The position numbers and the translations under genes were made by a program. Below the pieces are notes generated by a model that made no database searches, had not been told where the DNA came from, and saw only the letters and a list, made by a program, of their open reading frames with translations. 6,733 nucleotides of DNA from assembly GCA_047610145.1 (NCBI GenBank), contig JBLFZF010000141.1, forward strand, positions 1 to 6,733, written 5' to 3'. The DNA comes from CAJXZP01 sp047610145 (lineage in GTDB: Bacteria > Bacteroidota > Bacteroidia > Flavobacteriales_G > Salibacteraceae). This document shows positions 1-6,154 of the stretch, piece by piece; position 1 is the stretch's first letter; each line of letters starts with the position of its first letter.

Positions 1-90
1 GAAGATGAAAACATGTTAGATGTTGTAGAAGAGTTGCATCAAAGACATTATGCTGCCTGTAAACTTCTTGATTTTAGATTGTATTATTAA
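1..90 (+). CDS. Possible 3' end of a plus-strand gene (partial, unknown)
   Basis: Frame 1 is open from the first base to a TAA at 88-90 and encodes 29 residues ending in HYAACKLLDFRLYY. The composition (an acidic, probably helical stretch followed by a hydrophobic/aromatic end) looks like a real protein C-terminus. However, an open run this short is not rare by chance, and I do not recognise the family. The start lies outside the window. It would be the only plus-strand gene here, ending tail-to-tail with the DUF5916 gene across about 460 bp of repeat-bearing DNA. Confidence 0.4.
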   Translation, partial: EDENMLDVVEELHQRHYAACKLLDFRLYY

Positions 91-144
91 ACTACATTAG
101 ATTTCTTAGTATTCAATCATCCACTGGCTAATTTTATATGAAAG

Positions 145-203
145 TGTTCTATAATGTGCTGCTTTATGTCACTTGAGCTTTGGTTAAAATCGAATTTATT
201 ACT
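145..203 (+). repeat. Direct repeat, copy 1
   Basis: This copy begins TGTTCTATAATGT and continues with CTGC, TTATGT, GCTTTGGT, AAAA, CGAA and TTACT. Copy 2 at 238-295 has the same blocks in the same order with single-base differences and small indels, at a period of 93 bp. By eye roughly three quarters of positions match. The GCTTTGGT..AAAA..CGAA part can form an imperfect hairpin. Function is unknown. Confidence 0.7.
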
Positions 204-237
204 ACCGTTTCTTTAAATTTTACTCAATATGAATAAA

Positions 238-295
238 TGTTCTATAATGTTCTGCGTTATGTAACTTTGCTTTGGTAAAAGCGAAGTTGTTTACT
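238..295 (+). repeat. Direct repeat, copy 2, with internal hairpin
   Basis: This is the second copy of the repeat at 145-203. It contains a good inverted repeat at 263-288: AACTTTGCTTT, loop GGTA, then AAAGCGAAGTT, giving 11 pairs with one G:T wobble. No long T-run follows directly on either strand, so it is not an obvious intrinsic terminator. The block CGTTATGTAA (255-264) is the exact reverse complement of TTACATAACG at 6434-6443 on the far side of the locus. Confidence 0.7.
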
Positions 296-552
296 CTAAT
301 TTTCTTTGATTTTTTTCTTCTCAAAATGTTTCTTTAAAAATGTAGTGGAATACGCTTTTCCCAAACCGACGATAGGAGTGAAGTGGGAATGTGTATGGAA
401 TGGTATAATTGATAAATAGATAACATTGAGTTATATGCATTCATAATAATTGATAATATGGAACATTCTTGATTATACTCAGAATTTCTGTTTAGGATAA
501 TATTTAGAACTGTCCATAAATCATTGTCATTCCAAACCACTAGCTGATTCAC

Positions 553-2748
553 TTAAAACTGCTTTAAAAAACTAACTTTTACAATCGCCTGCCTTTCTAA
601 AAAAGTGTCGGTTTCCGTAATGTTCCGATTCGAGTTGAATACCAAGTAAATATACGAAAGTGGACTGTACTCCCATGCTAACCGAAGGTTATAGAAATCA
701 CTATTGTTTTGGTCATTGCGTTGGTACAAACCATTCAGGCTGAATCTGGGGTTCAAGAATATTCTACTTTCTAACGTGTAAAGGTTAACAGTTCCAAAAG
801 CCCCATTGGTTCCCAATGTTTCAAAGCGGTTTCTATTGAAGCTGCCTTTTAGAAAAATATGAGGTATAGGTATTAACGTCAAAGAAGCGTTCAAACTCTC
901 CAGACGCCCATCATAAAAATCCCCAAACTCATAATTAAGAATCGTCGATATTTTACTTGAAGGGTCGGTGGACAAGCCTATGTTATATCTGGTATAATCA
1001 TATGCCCCGATGGCAATTTCCTCATTTAAGAGGGAAAACGCGCTACTTATGTTTTGACGAACGAATAGACCGGTTAAGCTTAAAATAGCCCCATTCTGTG
1101 CCTCGATGGCCAGTGGGCTTATCGAAATCTCTCTTTCTGATAGGTTTCCTGTAGAGGCTTCATGAAACCAATTTCCAGTTATTTGTGGTCTGAACGCCCT
1201 AATGATATTTTTAAATGGAAGTGTTCTACCCCTATAATTCACAGTTATACCAGGGCTAGTGGCGATAACATTGGTACGCGAAATAAAACCCAGTTCGGGG
1301 TTAAATTGTTCTCCTAAATATGACTGTGTCCACCAAGCATTCATTGCGTTTGTATCGTATCTATACTGTACATAGCCACCGAATCCAACGTCATCACTTT
1401 CAGTATCCGTCGAAGCCAGACCCATTAGACCAATACTATTGGACTTATCAAGCCTGAAAAACCCATCAATACCACCTACAATATTCGAGTTTTCATCATC
1501 TACTTTCGCAGTTGTAATAATACCTAATCGATTTTGTTTTCCAAAATTATGAGTATATCTCCCGACAAAATTATAGCTACCATCCAAGTCATTTGTGCTT
1601 GCTTCACGAATTCCTAGAACACCAAAATTCGTTTTGGCAGAACGATGTACCAATCGCAAACCTCCATCGATGTTTACGGGGCTACCCGAAACGCCCAGAC
1701 CAACCCTTCTACTGAAAAATGGAATGATGCTCAAATTACCCGAAACACCATTGGAACTATACAGCCCAGTACCGAACAGCGAGGCATTCTCTAAAAAGAA
1801 CTGTCTTCTTTCTGGAAAAAAAACGGAAAATCTACTTATGTTATTCACTTGACGATCGGCCTCGGCCTGAGCAAAATCCGTATTTATCGTTAAATCCAAA
1901 AGGGTATTTGAATTCAAGGCCCATTTAAGCTCTCCACCTAAGGTGTAATCGGTATCCGTACTTGTAAGTTCCCCGTTACGCTTATTCTCTCTAAAATCGA
2001 AAAGTATATAGGGATTGATTTGAATGTTCGTGCTTGGTTCTGGTGGTTTGACTTCGGTCAATAATCCAAAATATTCGGAACGGTTGAATCCAAAGGCTCT
2101 AGGATAGGAAGACCATGTTGAAATTTCGTTGCTCTTTCTCCTCAGCCTCACAAAATTAATACCCCATTTTGAGCCACTATTTCCGGAACTCCCATAGCGT
2201 ATGGATTTCCATGGAATTTGGAATTCGGCATACCATCCCTTTTTGGTTCGTGTCGTGCGCACTTTCCAGAGACCATTCCACTCTTGATCGAAATAAGTAT
2301 CATCGAAGGATAGATAGTCTTTTTGGGTACCGTAGGGATTTGTGGCAAATGTTATGCTGTTACGCTCGTCTAAAAAACCATCGATACCAATGGCAAATGT
2401 GTCACTGGAACGGAACGAAAAATCCCTTGTAAGATCAGGAACCTTAATGGCTTTTGCGCCTTCCAAATCTTCGCAATAGGCACCTATATATAAATTTCTT
2501 TCGTCATATAATACTTTGACGATGGTCTTGAACTCAGACTTTTCTCCCTGATTTGGCTCTACTTGCACAAAATCGGTCAGTACGACTGCTTTCTTCCAAC
2601 TGTCTTCGGAAAGTGTTCCATCAATGGTTATACTGCTCTCCGTATAAAGTGCCGACACCGATAATTTATCAATTGGCGGTTCAAAAATATCCTGTGCCAT
2701 AGTTGTGCAGCTAATCAGAATTGTCGGTAATAGCAATTTTAATTTCAT
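553..2748 (-). CDS. DUF5916 outer-membrane beta-barrel protein with N-terminal CBM9-like domain
   Basis: The product has 731 residues, a usual length for this Bacteroidota family. An N-terminal signal peptide (MKLKLLLPTILISCTTMAQ) can be cleaved after AQ; it also contains LISC, so a lipoprotein reading is possible. Residues ~35-225 resemble the family-9 carbohydrate-binding fold (IDGTLSEDSWKKA near 42-54, NLYIGAYCED near 85-94, WYAEFQIPWKSIRY near 172-185). The DUF5916 signature follows: NTDFAQAEADRQVNN near 289-303, then FFPERRQFFLEN near 310-321. The remainder alternates like barrel strands and ends in phenylalanine, as outer-membrane proteins do. Role and substrate are unknown; carbohydrate binding is family-based inference. 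I chose the ATG at 2748 because an in-frame TTG at 2775 lies inside the -7 box and would precede the signal peptide. The gene has its own promoter carrying the shared operator, 18 bp-scale separated from the small secreted gene upstream. Confidence 0.93.
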   Translation of the reverse strand: MKLKLLLPTILISCTTMAQDIFEPPIDKLSVSALYTESSITIDGTLSEDSWKKAVVLTDFVQVEPNQGEKSEFKTIVKVLYDERNLYIGAYCEDLEGAKAIKVPDLTRDFSFRSSDTFAIGIDGFLDERNSITFATNPYGTQKDYLSFDDTYFDQEWNGLWKVRTTRTKKGWYAEFQIPWKSIRYGSSGNSGSKWGINFVRLRRKSNEISTWSSYPRAFGFNRSEYFGLLTEVKPPEPSTNIQINPYILFDFRENKRNGELTSTDTDYTLGGELKWALNSNTLLDLTINTDFAQAEADRQVNNISRFSVFFPERRQFFLENASLFGTGLYSSNGVSGNLSIIPFFSRRVGLGVSGSPVNIDGGLRLVHRSAKTNFGVLGIREASTNDLDGSYNFVGRYTHNFGKQNRLGIITTAKVDDENSNIVGGIDGFFRLDKSNSIGLMGLASTDTESDDVGFGGYVQYRYDTNAMNAWWTQSYLGEQFNPELGFISRTNVIATSPGITVNYRGRTLPFKNIIRAFRPQITGNWFHEASTGNLSEREISISPLAIEAQNGAILSLTGLFVRQNISSAFSLLNEEIAIGAYDYTRYNIGLSTDPSSKISTILNYEFGDFYDGRLESLNASLTLIPIPHIFLKGSFNRNRFETLGTNGAFGTVNLYTLESRIFLNPRFSLNGLYQRNDQNNSDFYNLRLAWEYSPLSYIYLVFNSNRNITETDTFLERQAIVKVSFLKQF

Positions 2749-2772
2749 AAGTTTTTTGTTATTAATGAGACA

Positions 2773-2815
2773 CAAATAACGAGATTGCCTGCCTATGTCA
2801 AAACCCGATTCTTGC
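2773..2815 (-). promoter_or_regulatory. Promoter and Ada-box-like operator of the DUF5916 gene
   Basis: On the minus strand GCAAGAATCGGGTTTTG (2815-2799) provides the operator and a -33-like TTTTG (2803-2799). After 18 bp comes GTTATTTG (2780-2773), a partial match to the Bacteroidota -7 consensus TAnnTTTG. The ATG follows 24 bp later at 2748. The operator lies between this gene and the stop codon of the 107-residue gene (2838-2840), so the two genes are probably separate transcription units. Operator and spacing are identical to those at 3187-3229 and 5792-5834. Confidence 0.75.
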
Positions 2816-2837
2816 GGATTATTTTTCTTATGTAGTT

Positions 2838-3161
2838 TCAGTTTTCAAAATAGACAATGGCCTTTCTATCTATTAAAAGGACAAAGTACCGCTGCTTGAA
2901 TCCTGTAGTTGCCAAATCTTGTAGTACTACTTTTTTCGTTGTTTGGATGTGTTGTTGCATGACCCCGTTGGATTTTGAAAAAGAAATTAGGACGACTGAA
3001 TCCTTTTCCATTAAGGGCATCAGCTCCTTCAGGATTTCATTGGGAGTCGAGATGTATTTTGACGATTGAACCCGTTCGAGTTTCTCGGATATTGAGATTT
3101 GGGCTTGAAGTGGTAGCTGTAAAAGTAAAAATGCTGAAACCGTTAAAAGTATACTTTTCAT
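2838..3161 (-). CDS. Small secreted protein of unknown function
   Basis: This 107-residue protein has a clear signal peptide: Lys2, then a hydrophobic core ILLTVSAFLLLQLPL, and likely cleavage after AQ at residue 21. The mature part is about 86 residues, has no cysteine and no visible transmembrane segment. It mixes an amphipathic helix-like part (NEILKELMPLMEKD, 41-54) with beta-like runs (VVLISFS, 56-62; RYFVLLIDRKAIVYFEN at the end). I do not recognise the family. The gene is supported by the signal peptide, an ATG at 3161, and a promoter with the same operator as its neighbours. It stops just before the DUF5916 promoter, so the two could work together at the cell envelope; that is inference. 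Confidence 0.78.
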   Translation of the reverse strand: MKSILLTVSAFLLLQLPLQAQISISEKLERVQSSKYISTPNEILKELMPLMEKDSVVLISFSKSNGVMQQHIQTTKKVVLQDLATTGFKQRYFVLLIDRKAIVYFEN

Positions 3162-3186
3162 ATTTCCATGATTTGTCTGGTTATGA

Positions 3187-3229
3187 CAAAAATGGATAAA
3201 ATGGACTTTATCGGAAACCCGATTCTTGC
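3187..3229 (-). promoter_or_regulatory. Promoter and Ada-box-like operator of the small secreted gene
   Basis: On the minus strand GCAAGAATCGGGTTT (3229-3215) is identical to the other two operators. The -33 position reads TTTCC instead of TTTTG. After the same 18-bp spacer comes CATTTTTG (3194-3187), which keeps the TTTG half of the -7 element. The ATG follows 25 bp later at 3161. The degraded -33 element suggests stronger dependence on the activator than at the other two sites. Confidence 0.72.
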
Positions 3230-3309
3230 GGAATTCAATTCAATGTGGCTAAAGAATATGTTTTAGACCTTATTTGTTAACTTCAGGTAGCAAAATATAT
3301 CCGTAAAAT

Positions 3310-3939
3310 TTAGCTCAGATTAAAATATGAACTCTTATCGATGGTCCTAAAAGTTAGATTTACCCGAGGAACTATAATTCGTTTCATAGGAGGTAGTCTG
3401 TGTAGCCAATTCGTTTGTGTAGCACCCTTCATTACTAAAATACTTCCATGCTCCAACAAAAATTCCCGCTTTTCACTGGTACGTTTGTGTTTGAACAAAA
3501 ACCTACGTTCAGCACCAAGACTCAAAGAACTTATAGCTCCGTTCTTTATCAAATCTTTTTCGGCATCACTATGCCAAGCCATACCTTCACTTCCGTTATG
3601 ATATAGGTTGAGAAGACAAGAGTTGAATTTTTCTCCAGTTCGTTCCTCCACCAATTCCTTAAGTTCCAAGAGCGGCTTCGCCCAAGGAAGCGCATATTTG
3701 GTAGTATTCGAATAGGTATAGTCAAAAGGAAAATCTCCGTACCAGGCCACCTTTCTTTTGGTAATTACCCGTTTGCCATAGATGACAGCTTCATCACTTT
3801 TCCATTTGATTGTGTGGAGCAATGTTTTTAAATAATAATCGGCGTTTTCGGAACTCAGCACTTTACCGAAATAATGCACAGTACCATCTTTAGGCAGGAG
3901 GTTAGACCTAGGGTCAAATTTTCTATCGAACAGTTCCAT
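3310..3939 (-). CDS. alkB: AlkB-family 2-oxoglutarate/Fe(II)-dependent DNA dealkylase
   Basis: The 209-residue product matches the AlkB family, which oxidatively removes methyl groups from 1-methyladenine and 3-methylcytosine in nucleic acids. Visible signatures, in order: NLYHNGSEGMAWHSD with the HxD iron ligands His123 and Asp125, the SSLSLGAERRF strand (137-147), LLEHGSILVMKGATQTNWLHR (161-181) with the distal ligand His180, and RVNLTFR (192-198), whose two arginines bind 2-oxoglutarate. The pattern is closest to the ALKBH2/3-like bacterial branch. The ATG at 3939 (MELFDRKF) is preferred; an extension to 4008 would add 23 residues that overlap the preceding gene and are not family-like. 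The start overlaps the end of the Ada metal-binding gene by 17 bp, indicating translational coupling as the last gene of the alkylation operon. Confidence 0.94.
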   Translation of the reverse strand: MELFDRKFDPRSNLLPKDGTVHYFGKVLSSENADYYLKTLLHTIKWKSDEAVIYGKRVITKRKVAWYGDFPFDYTYSNTTKYALPWAKPLLELKELVEERTGEKFNSCLLNLYHNGSEGMAWHSDAEKDLIKNGAISSLSLGAERRFLFKHKRTSEKREFLLEHGSILVMKGATQTNWLHRLPPMKRIIVPRVNLTFRTIDKSSYFNLS

Positions 3940-4171
3940 TTTTCCAAATTTTATAGTCAGCTCGAAAACAATGTCCACAAGGTCTAAACCCATTTTGGAT
4001 GGCATCATCTATAGTAGAGAAAAAGACACGATTCATTTTTTTCATTCGCTTACCACTAGAGCAATCGAGCTTTCCATAGATTTTTAATTTTTTATTTCCT
4101 CCGTATTGAATACGACCGTTTTTTATACCTCTTTTCAACAAAAAATCGCTTATATGCTCGTGTTCTATCAT
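3923..4171 (-). CDS. Stand-alone Ada metal-binding (methyl-acceptor) domain protein
   Basis: The 82-residue protein corresponds to the N-terminal zinc domain of Ada (Pfam Ada_Zn_binding) with no other domain. In E. coli Ada this domain takes methyl groups from DNA phosphotriesters onto Cys38 and thereby turns Ada into an activator. Here LKIYGKLDCSSGKRMKK (29-45) carries Cys37 at the Cys38 position, and FRPCGHC (62-68) carries Cys65 and Cys68, equivalent to Cys69 and Cys72. The fourth zinc cysteine (Cys42) is replaced by Lys41; from memory this CxSGKRM form is normal in the small Bacteroidota proteins, so it is probably a subfamily trait. The start at 4171 (MIEHEHISDF) lies 4 bp after the preceding stop codon; ATGs at 4192 and 4189 would overlap that gene. 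Being in the same operon as an Ada that lacks this domain suggests it acts in trans as the sensor or as a phosphotriester repair protein; this is inference. Confidence 0.88.
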   Translation of the reverse strand: MIEHEHISDFLLKRGIKNGRIQYGGNKKLKIYGKLDCSSGKRMKKMNRVFFSTIDDAIQNGFRPCGHCFRADYKIWKNGTVR

Positions 4172-4175
4172 CTGT

Positions 4176-4880
4176 TCAAGTAAGAGCATCATGAAAAATT
4201 ATACCGAGCGTATGTCTTTCCCCATTTATAATTTCGCTTACACCGTGTTTCATATTGGCGCGATAATATCCTTTCGTGCCTTTTACCGGACGGAAGTTGG
4301 TAGTAAATACCAACATATCGCCTTTTTCGGGTTTGAGCACAATGGCCTTAGATTGTGCCCTTGGAATCTGTTGGGTCAACACAAATTCGCCTCCTGTGAA
4401 ATCCACATCCAGTTCGTTAAGGAAAAAAACCGTCTGAATCGGAAAATAAACGTCCCCGTACAAATCCCGGTGCAAAGTGTTGAAACCTCCCTCTCCATAT
4501 TTCAAAAGAAGAGGTGTCGGTTTTTTCTGGTTGTTTGCTTGGCATTGCCTCTGTAAATCTATTAACGAATTTGGAAACAATTTATCTATTCTTAAAGCCT
4601 TCATCCATTGGTTGGCTATTGGAGATAATCGGGGGTAGATAGCTTCTCTAAGTTCTTGAATGACATGGGGCAAGGGATAGGTAAAATATTTATACTCTCC
4701 TTTCCCGAACCTATGCCGTTCCATAACGACCGTCTTTCTGAACAAATCCTGTTTTTCGTATAGCTGGATGAGTTCCTCGCATTGTTTTGATGTCAATATT
4801 TTTGATACTACAGCATATCCTTTTGAATGCATATCCTCTGTAATACCATCCCAATCCAAGGTATTTATTTTATCGGTCAT
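4176..4880 (-). CDS. 2OG-Fe(II) oxygenase, PF09859 (Oxygenase-NA) type
   Basis: The 234-residue protein has the full 2OG-Fe(II) dioxygenase signature: YGEGGFNTLHRDLYGD with HxD ligands His137 and Asp139, the FTGGEFVLTQQIPRAQSKA block (161-179), RPVKGTKGYYRANMKHGV with distal His212, and ERHTLGIIFHDA with Arg222 as the probable 2-oxoglutarate ligand. These match PF09859, often labelled prolyl 4-hydroxylase-like but without a proven substrate that I can name. The family is known to me as a frequent neighbour of ada, so a role in alkylation damage handling is likely but inferred. It is the second gene of the operon, starting 56 bp after the ada stop codon; the gap has no strong promoter. The ATG at 4880 has no Shine-Dalgarno sequence, as usual in this phylum. 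Confidence 0.92.
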   Translation of the reverse strand: MTDKINTLDWDGITEDMHSKGYAVVSKILTSKQCEELIQLYEKQDLFRKTVVMERHRFGKGEYKYFTYPLPHVIQELREAIYPRLSPIANQWMKALRIDKLFPNSLIDLQRQCQANNQKKPTPLLLKYGEGGFNTLHRDLYGDVYFPIQTVFFLNELDVDFTGGEFVLTQQIPRAQSKAIVLKPEKGDMLVFTTNFRPVKGTKGYYRANMKHGVSEIINGERHTLGIIFHDALT

Positions 4881-4936
4881 TTGTAAAGTTTGACTATGTA
4901 ACTAATTGACTTTTTTGATTTTTCGGGGCCAAAAGA

Positions 4937-5773
4937 CTAGTCTTTAGAACCTTCCCATCCGATAATCGCAGTTTTTCGGGTATTGCCCCACATATACCCG
5001 CCAATCTCACCCGAAGACTGTATGACCCTATGACAAGGTATTAGAAAAGCAACTGGGTTACTTCCTATTGCAGTTCCTACCGCTCTTGATGCCTTTGGGT
5101 TTTGTATTTTTTCTGCAATTTTTCCATAGGACGAAAGCTGTCCCATTGGTATTTTCAACAAGGCATCCCATACTTTTAACTGAAAATCAGTACCTTTAAG
5201 ATGTAACCTTATTTTTGAAATCTGTCTCCAATCATTAGCAAATATCATCAAGGCATTCACTTGTGATTGGTCAACTCTTTGCTGATATTTTGCATTAGGA
5301 AATTTATTTTTTAGTCCATAGAAAGCCTTTTCCTCATCGTCTATAAACGCTACGTGGCAAAGACCTTTTTGTGTGGACGCTACCATTACCATCCCAAATG
5401 GGCTTTGAGCATAACTGTAATTTATACATAGTTGCTCCCCTCCATTTTTATATTCTCCTGGTGTCATTCCTTCTATGTTAACAAAAAGATCGTGGAGCCT
5501 TCCAGTTCCTGAAAGCCCAATTTCCATTGTAGTATCTAATAAAGAAGAATTTTGTTCGTCAAGAATTCTTTTTGCATTTTCTACACTTATGTATTGTAAA
5601 AACTTCTTGGGGCTAACTCCTGCCCATTCTTTAAACAGTCGTTGAAAGTGATAAGGACTAAGATTTGCCTTTTCGGCTATTTCATCTAAAGAAGGCTGAC
5701 TTTTATAGTCCTCTTTGATATAAGTTATGGCATTCGCAATTCTCTCGTAATTTAAATATTCTTGCTCGTTCAT
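4937..5773 (-). CDS. ada: Ada-type AraC HTH / O6-methylguanine-DNA methyltransferase, lacking the N-terminal sensor domain
   Basis: The 278-residue protein fuses an AraC-type DNA-binding domain (residues ~10-108; first HTH around SLDEIAEKANLSPYHFQRLF, second ending GMTPGEYKNGGE) to an O6-alkylguanine-DNA alkyltransferase. The alkyltransferase part runs from ~115 to the end, with ribonuclease-like N-part INYSYAQSPFGMVMVA, FQLKVWDALLKIP, and the active site NPVAFLIPCHRV whose acceptor is Cys247. It thus repairs O6-methylguanine by suicidal transfer and probably regulates transcription. The Ada N-terminal zinc domain is absent and is encoded separately two genes downstream. The start at ATG 5773 is preferred: an in-frame TTG at 5794 falls inside the -7 promoter box. 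It is the first gene of the operon and sits next to an Ada-box-like operator, suggesting autoregulation. An alternative is that it only repairs and a different AraC protein drives the promoter. Confidence 0.95.
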   Translation of the reverse strand: MNEQEYLNYERIANAITYIKEDYKSQPSLDEIAEKANLSPYHFQRLFKEWAGVSPKKFLQYISVENAKRILDEQNSSLLDTTMEIGLSGTGRLHDLFVNIEGMTPGEYKNGGEQLCINYSYAQSPFGMVMVASTQKGLCHVAFIDDEEKAFYGLKNKFPNAKYQQRVDQSQVNALMIFANDWRQISKIRLHLKGTDFQLKVWDALLKIPMGQLSSYGKIAEKIQNPKASRAVGTAIGSNPVAFLIPCHRVIQSSGEIGGYMWGNTRKTAIIGWEGSKD

Positions 5774-5791
5774 AATTTTGAAATTATAGTT

Positions 5792-5834
5792 CAAAGGTAT
5801 TTGATTTTTTATTTGCTCAAAACCCGATTCTTGC
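5792..5834 (-). promoter_or_regulatory. Promoter and Ada-box-like operator of the alkylation operon
   Basis: On the minus strand GCAAGAATCGGGTTTTG (5834-5818) combines the operator with a -33-like TTTTG (5822-5818). After 18 bp comes TACCTTTG (5799-5792), a perfect TAnnTTTG -7 element. The ada ATG follows 18 bp later at 5773. From memory the E. coli ada operator contains GCAAGA followed by GG and a T-run ahead of its -35 box, so the similarity supports an Ada box. Two further exact copies at the same spacing lie before the two envelope genes. Confidence 0.82.
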
Positions 5835-6142
5835 TAATTACTGATTAATAGTGCATTTCTACCCAGATGATGTGTTGGCAAAACGACCTCATAAAATTTT
5901 GGTAAAACAATAGGTGAGTGGAGCGTACATATTTTAGGGGTTTAGTTATAAAGCTTTTTAAGAATTATGAATAAACTATAATTTCAAAGAAGTCTTAACT
6001 AGTTACAATGTTTCCTAAAATATAGTGTAACGAGCCGTAATTGTTTCCAAAATTATATGCAGTCTTGATTTTTTTGTTTCTTTTTTTATCAAGCAAAAAA
6101 GATAAGAATGAAAACTTTAGAAGTTCAAATCTTTAAATTCTA

Positions 6143-6154
6143 TTTTACATAATG
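6143..6154 (+). repeat. TTTTACATAA repeat, copy a
   Basis: TTTTACATAATG, followed by an AT-rich tail containing TTAGAATTA. Related copies lie at 6432-6443 and 6550-6560. In DNA this AT-rich a 10-base match alone is weak evidence, so the family assignment is tentative. Confidence 0.35.

Larger units (their letters stand above)
91..552. other. Intergenic region without a recognised gene, left side
   Basis: This stretch lies between the putative plus-strand gene end and the stop codon of the minus-strand DUF5916 gene. It contains two copies of a ~59-bp direct repeat (145-203 and 238-295). The remainder is AT-rich with only short open frames. The longest, about 72 codons on the minus strand directly behind the DUF5916 stop codon, has a GTG as its only early start, no family resemblance and no clear promoter. 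I see no convincing rho-independent terminator directly downstream of the DUF5916 gene. Confidence 0.6.

Noticed and set aside
145..295. Integron attC site interpretation of the left-side repeats.
   Set aside because: I could not find the paired RYYYAAC and GTTRRRY ends with the expected internal boxes, and no integrase is present in the window.
342..419. Short plus-strand open run ending VKWECVWNGIIDK and stop.
   Set aside because: No start codon in a sensible position, fewer than 40 codons between stops, no recognised family.
334..552. A 72-codon minus-strand open frame directly following the DUF5916 stop codon, in the same frame.
   Set aside because: It begins at a GTG immediately after the stop, has low-information composition, no promoter and no family resemblance; it is best explained as chance open sequence.
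2749..2775. Upstream TTG start at 2775 for the DUF5916 protein.
   Set aside because: The TTG is part of the -7 promoter box and the added nine residues precede a complete signal peptide; the ATG at 2748 is preferred.
3940..4008. N-terminal extension of AlkB to an ATG at 4008.
   Set aside because: The 23 extra residues come from the alternate frame of the Ada metal-binding gene, whose coding sequence is well supported, and do not look like AlkB.
5774..5794. Upstream TTG start at 5794 for Ada.
   Set aside because: It lies within the TACCTTTG -7 element, so it would not be in the transcript from that promoter; the ATG at 5773 gives the normal family N-terminus.
5851..5913. Short plus-strand open run reading HFYPDDVLAKRPHKILVKQ before a stop, coding-like in appearance.
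   Set aside because: Only about 20 codons, bounded by stops, next to the ada operator and without a recognised family; could be a gene remnant but cannot be supported.
6064..6093. CTTGAT ... ATCAAG inverted repeat around a T-rich loop.
   Set aside because: A 6-bp stem with an 18-base T-rich loop is weak and likely by chance in this composition; not called a terminator.
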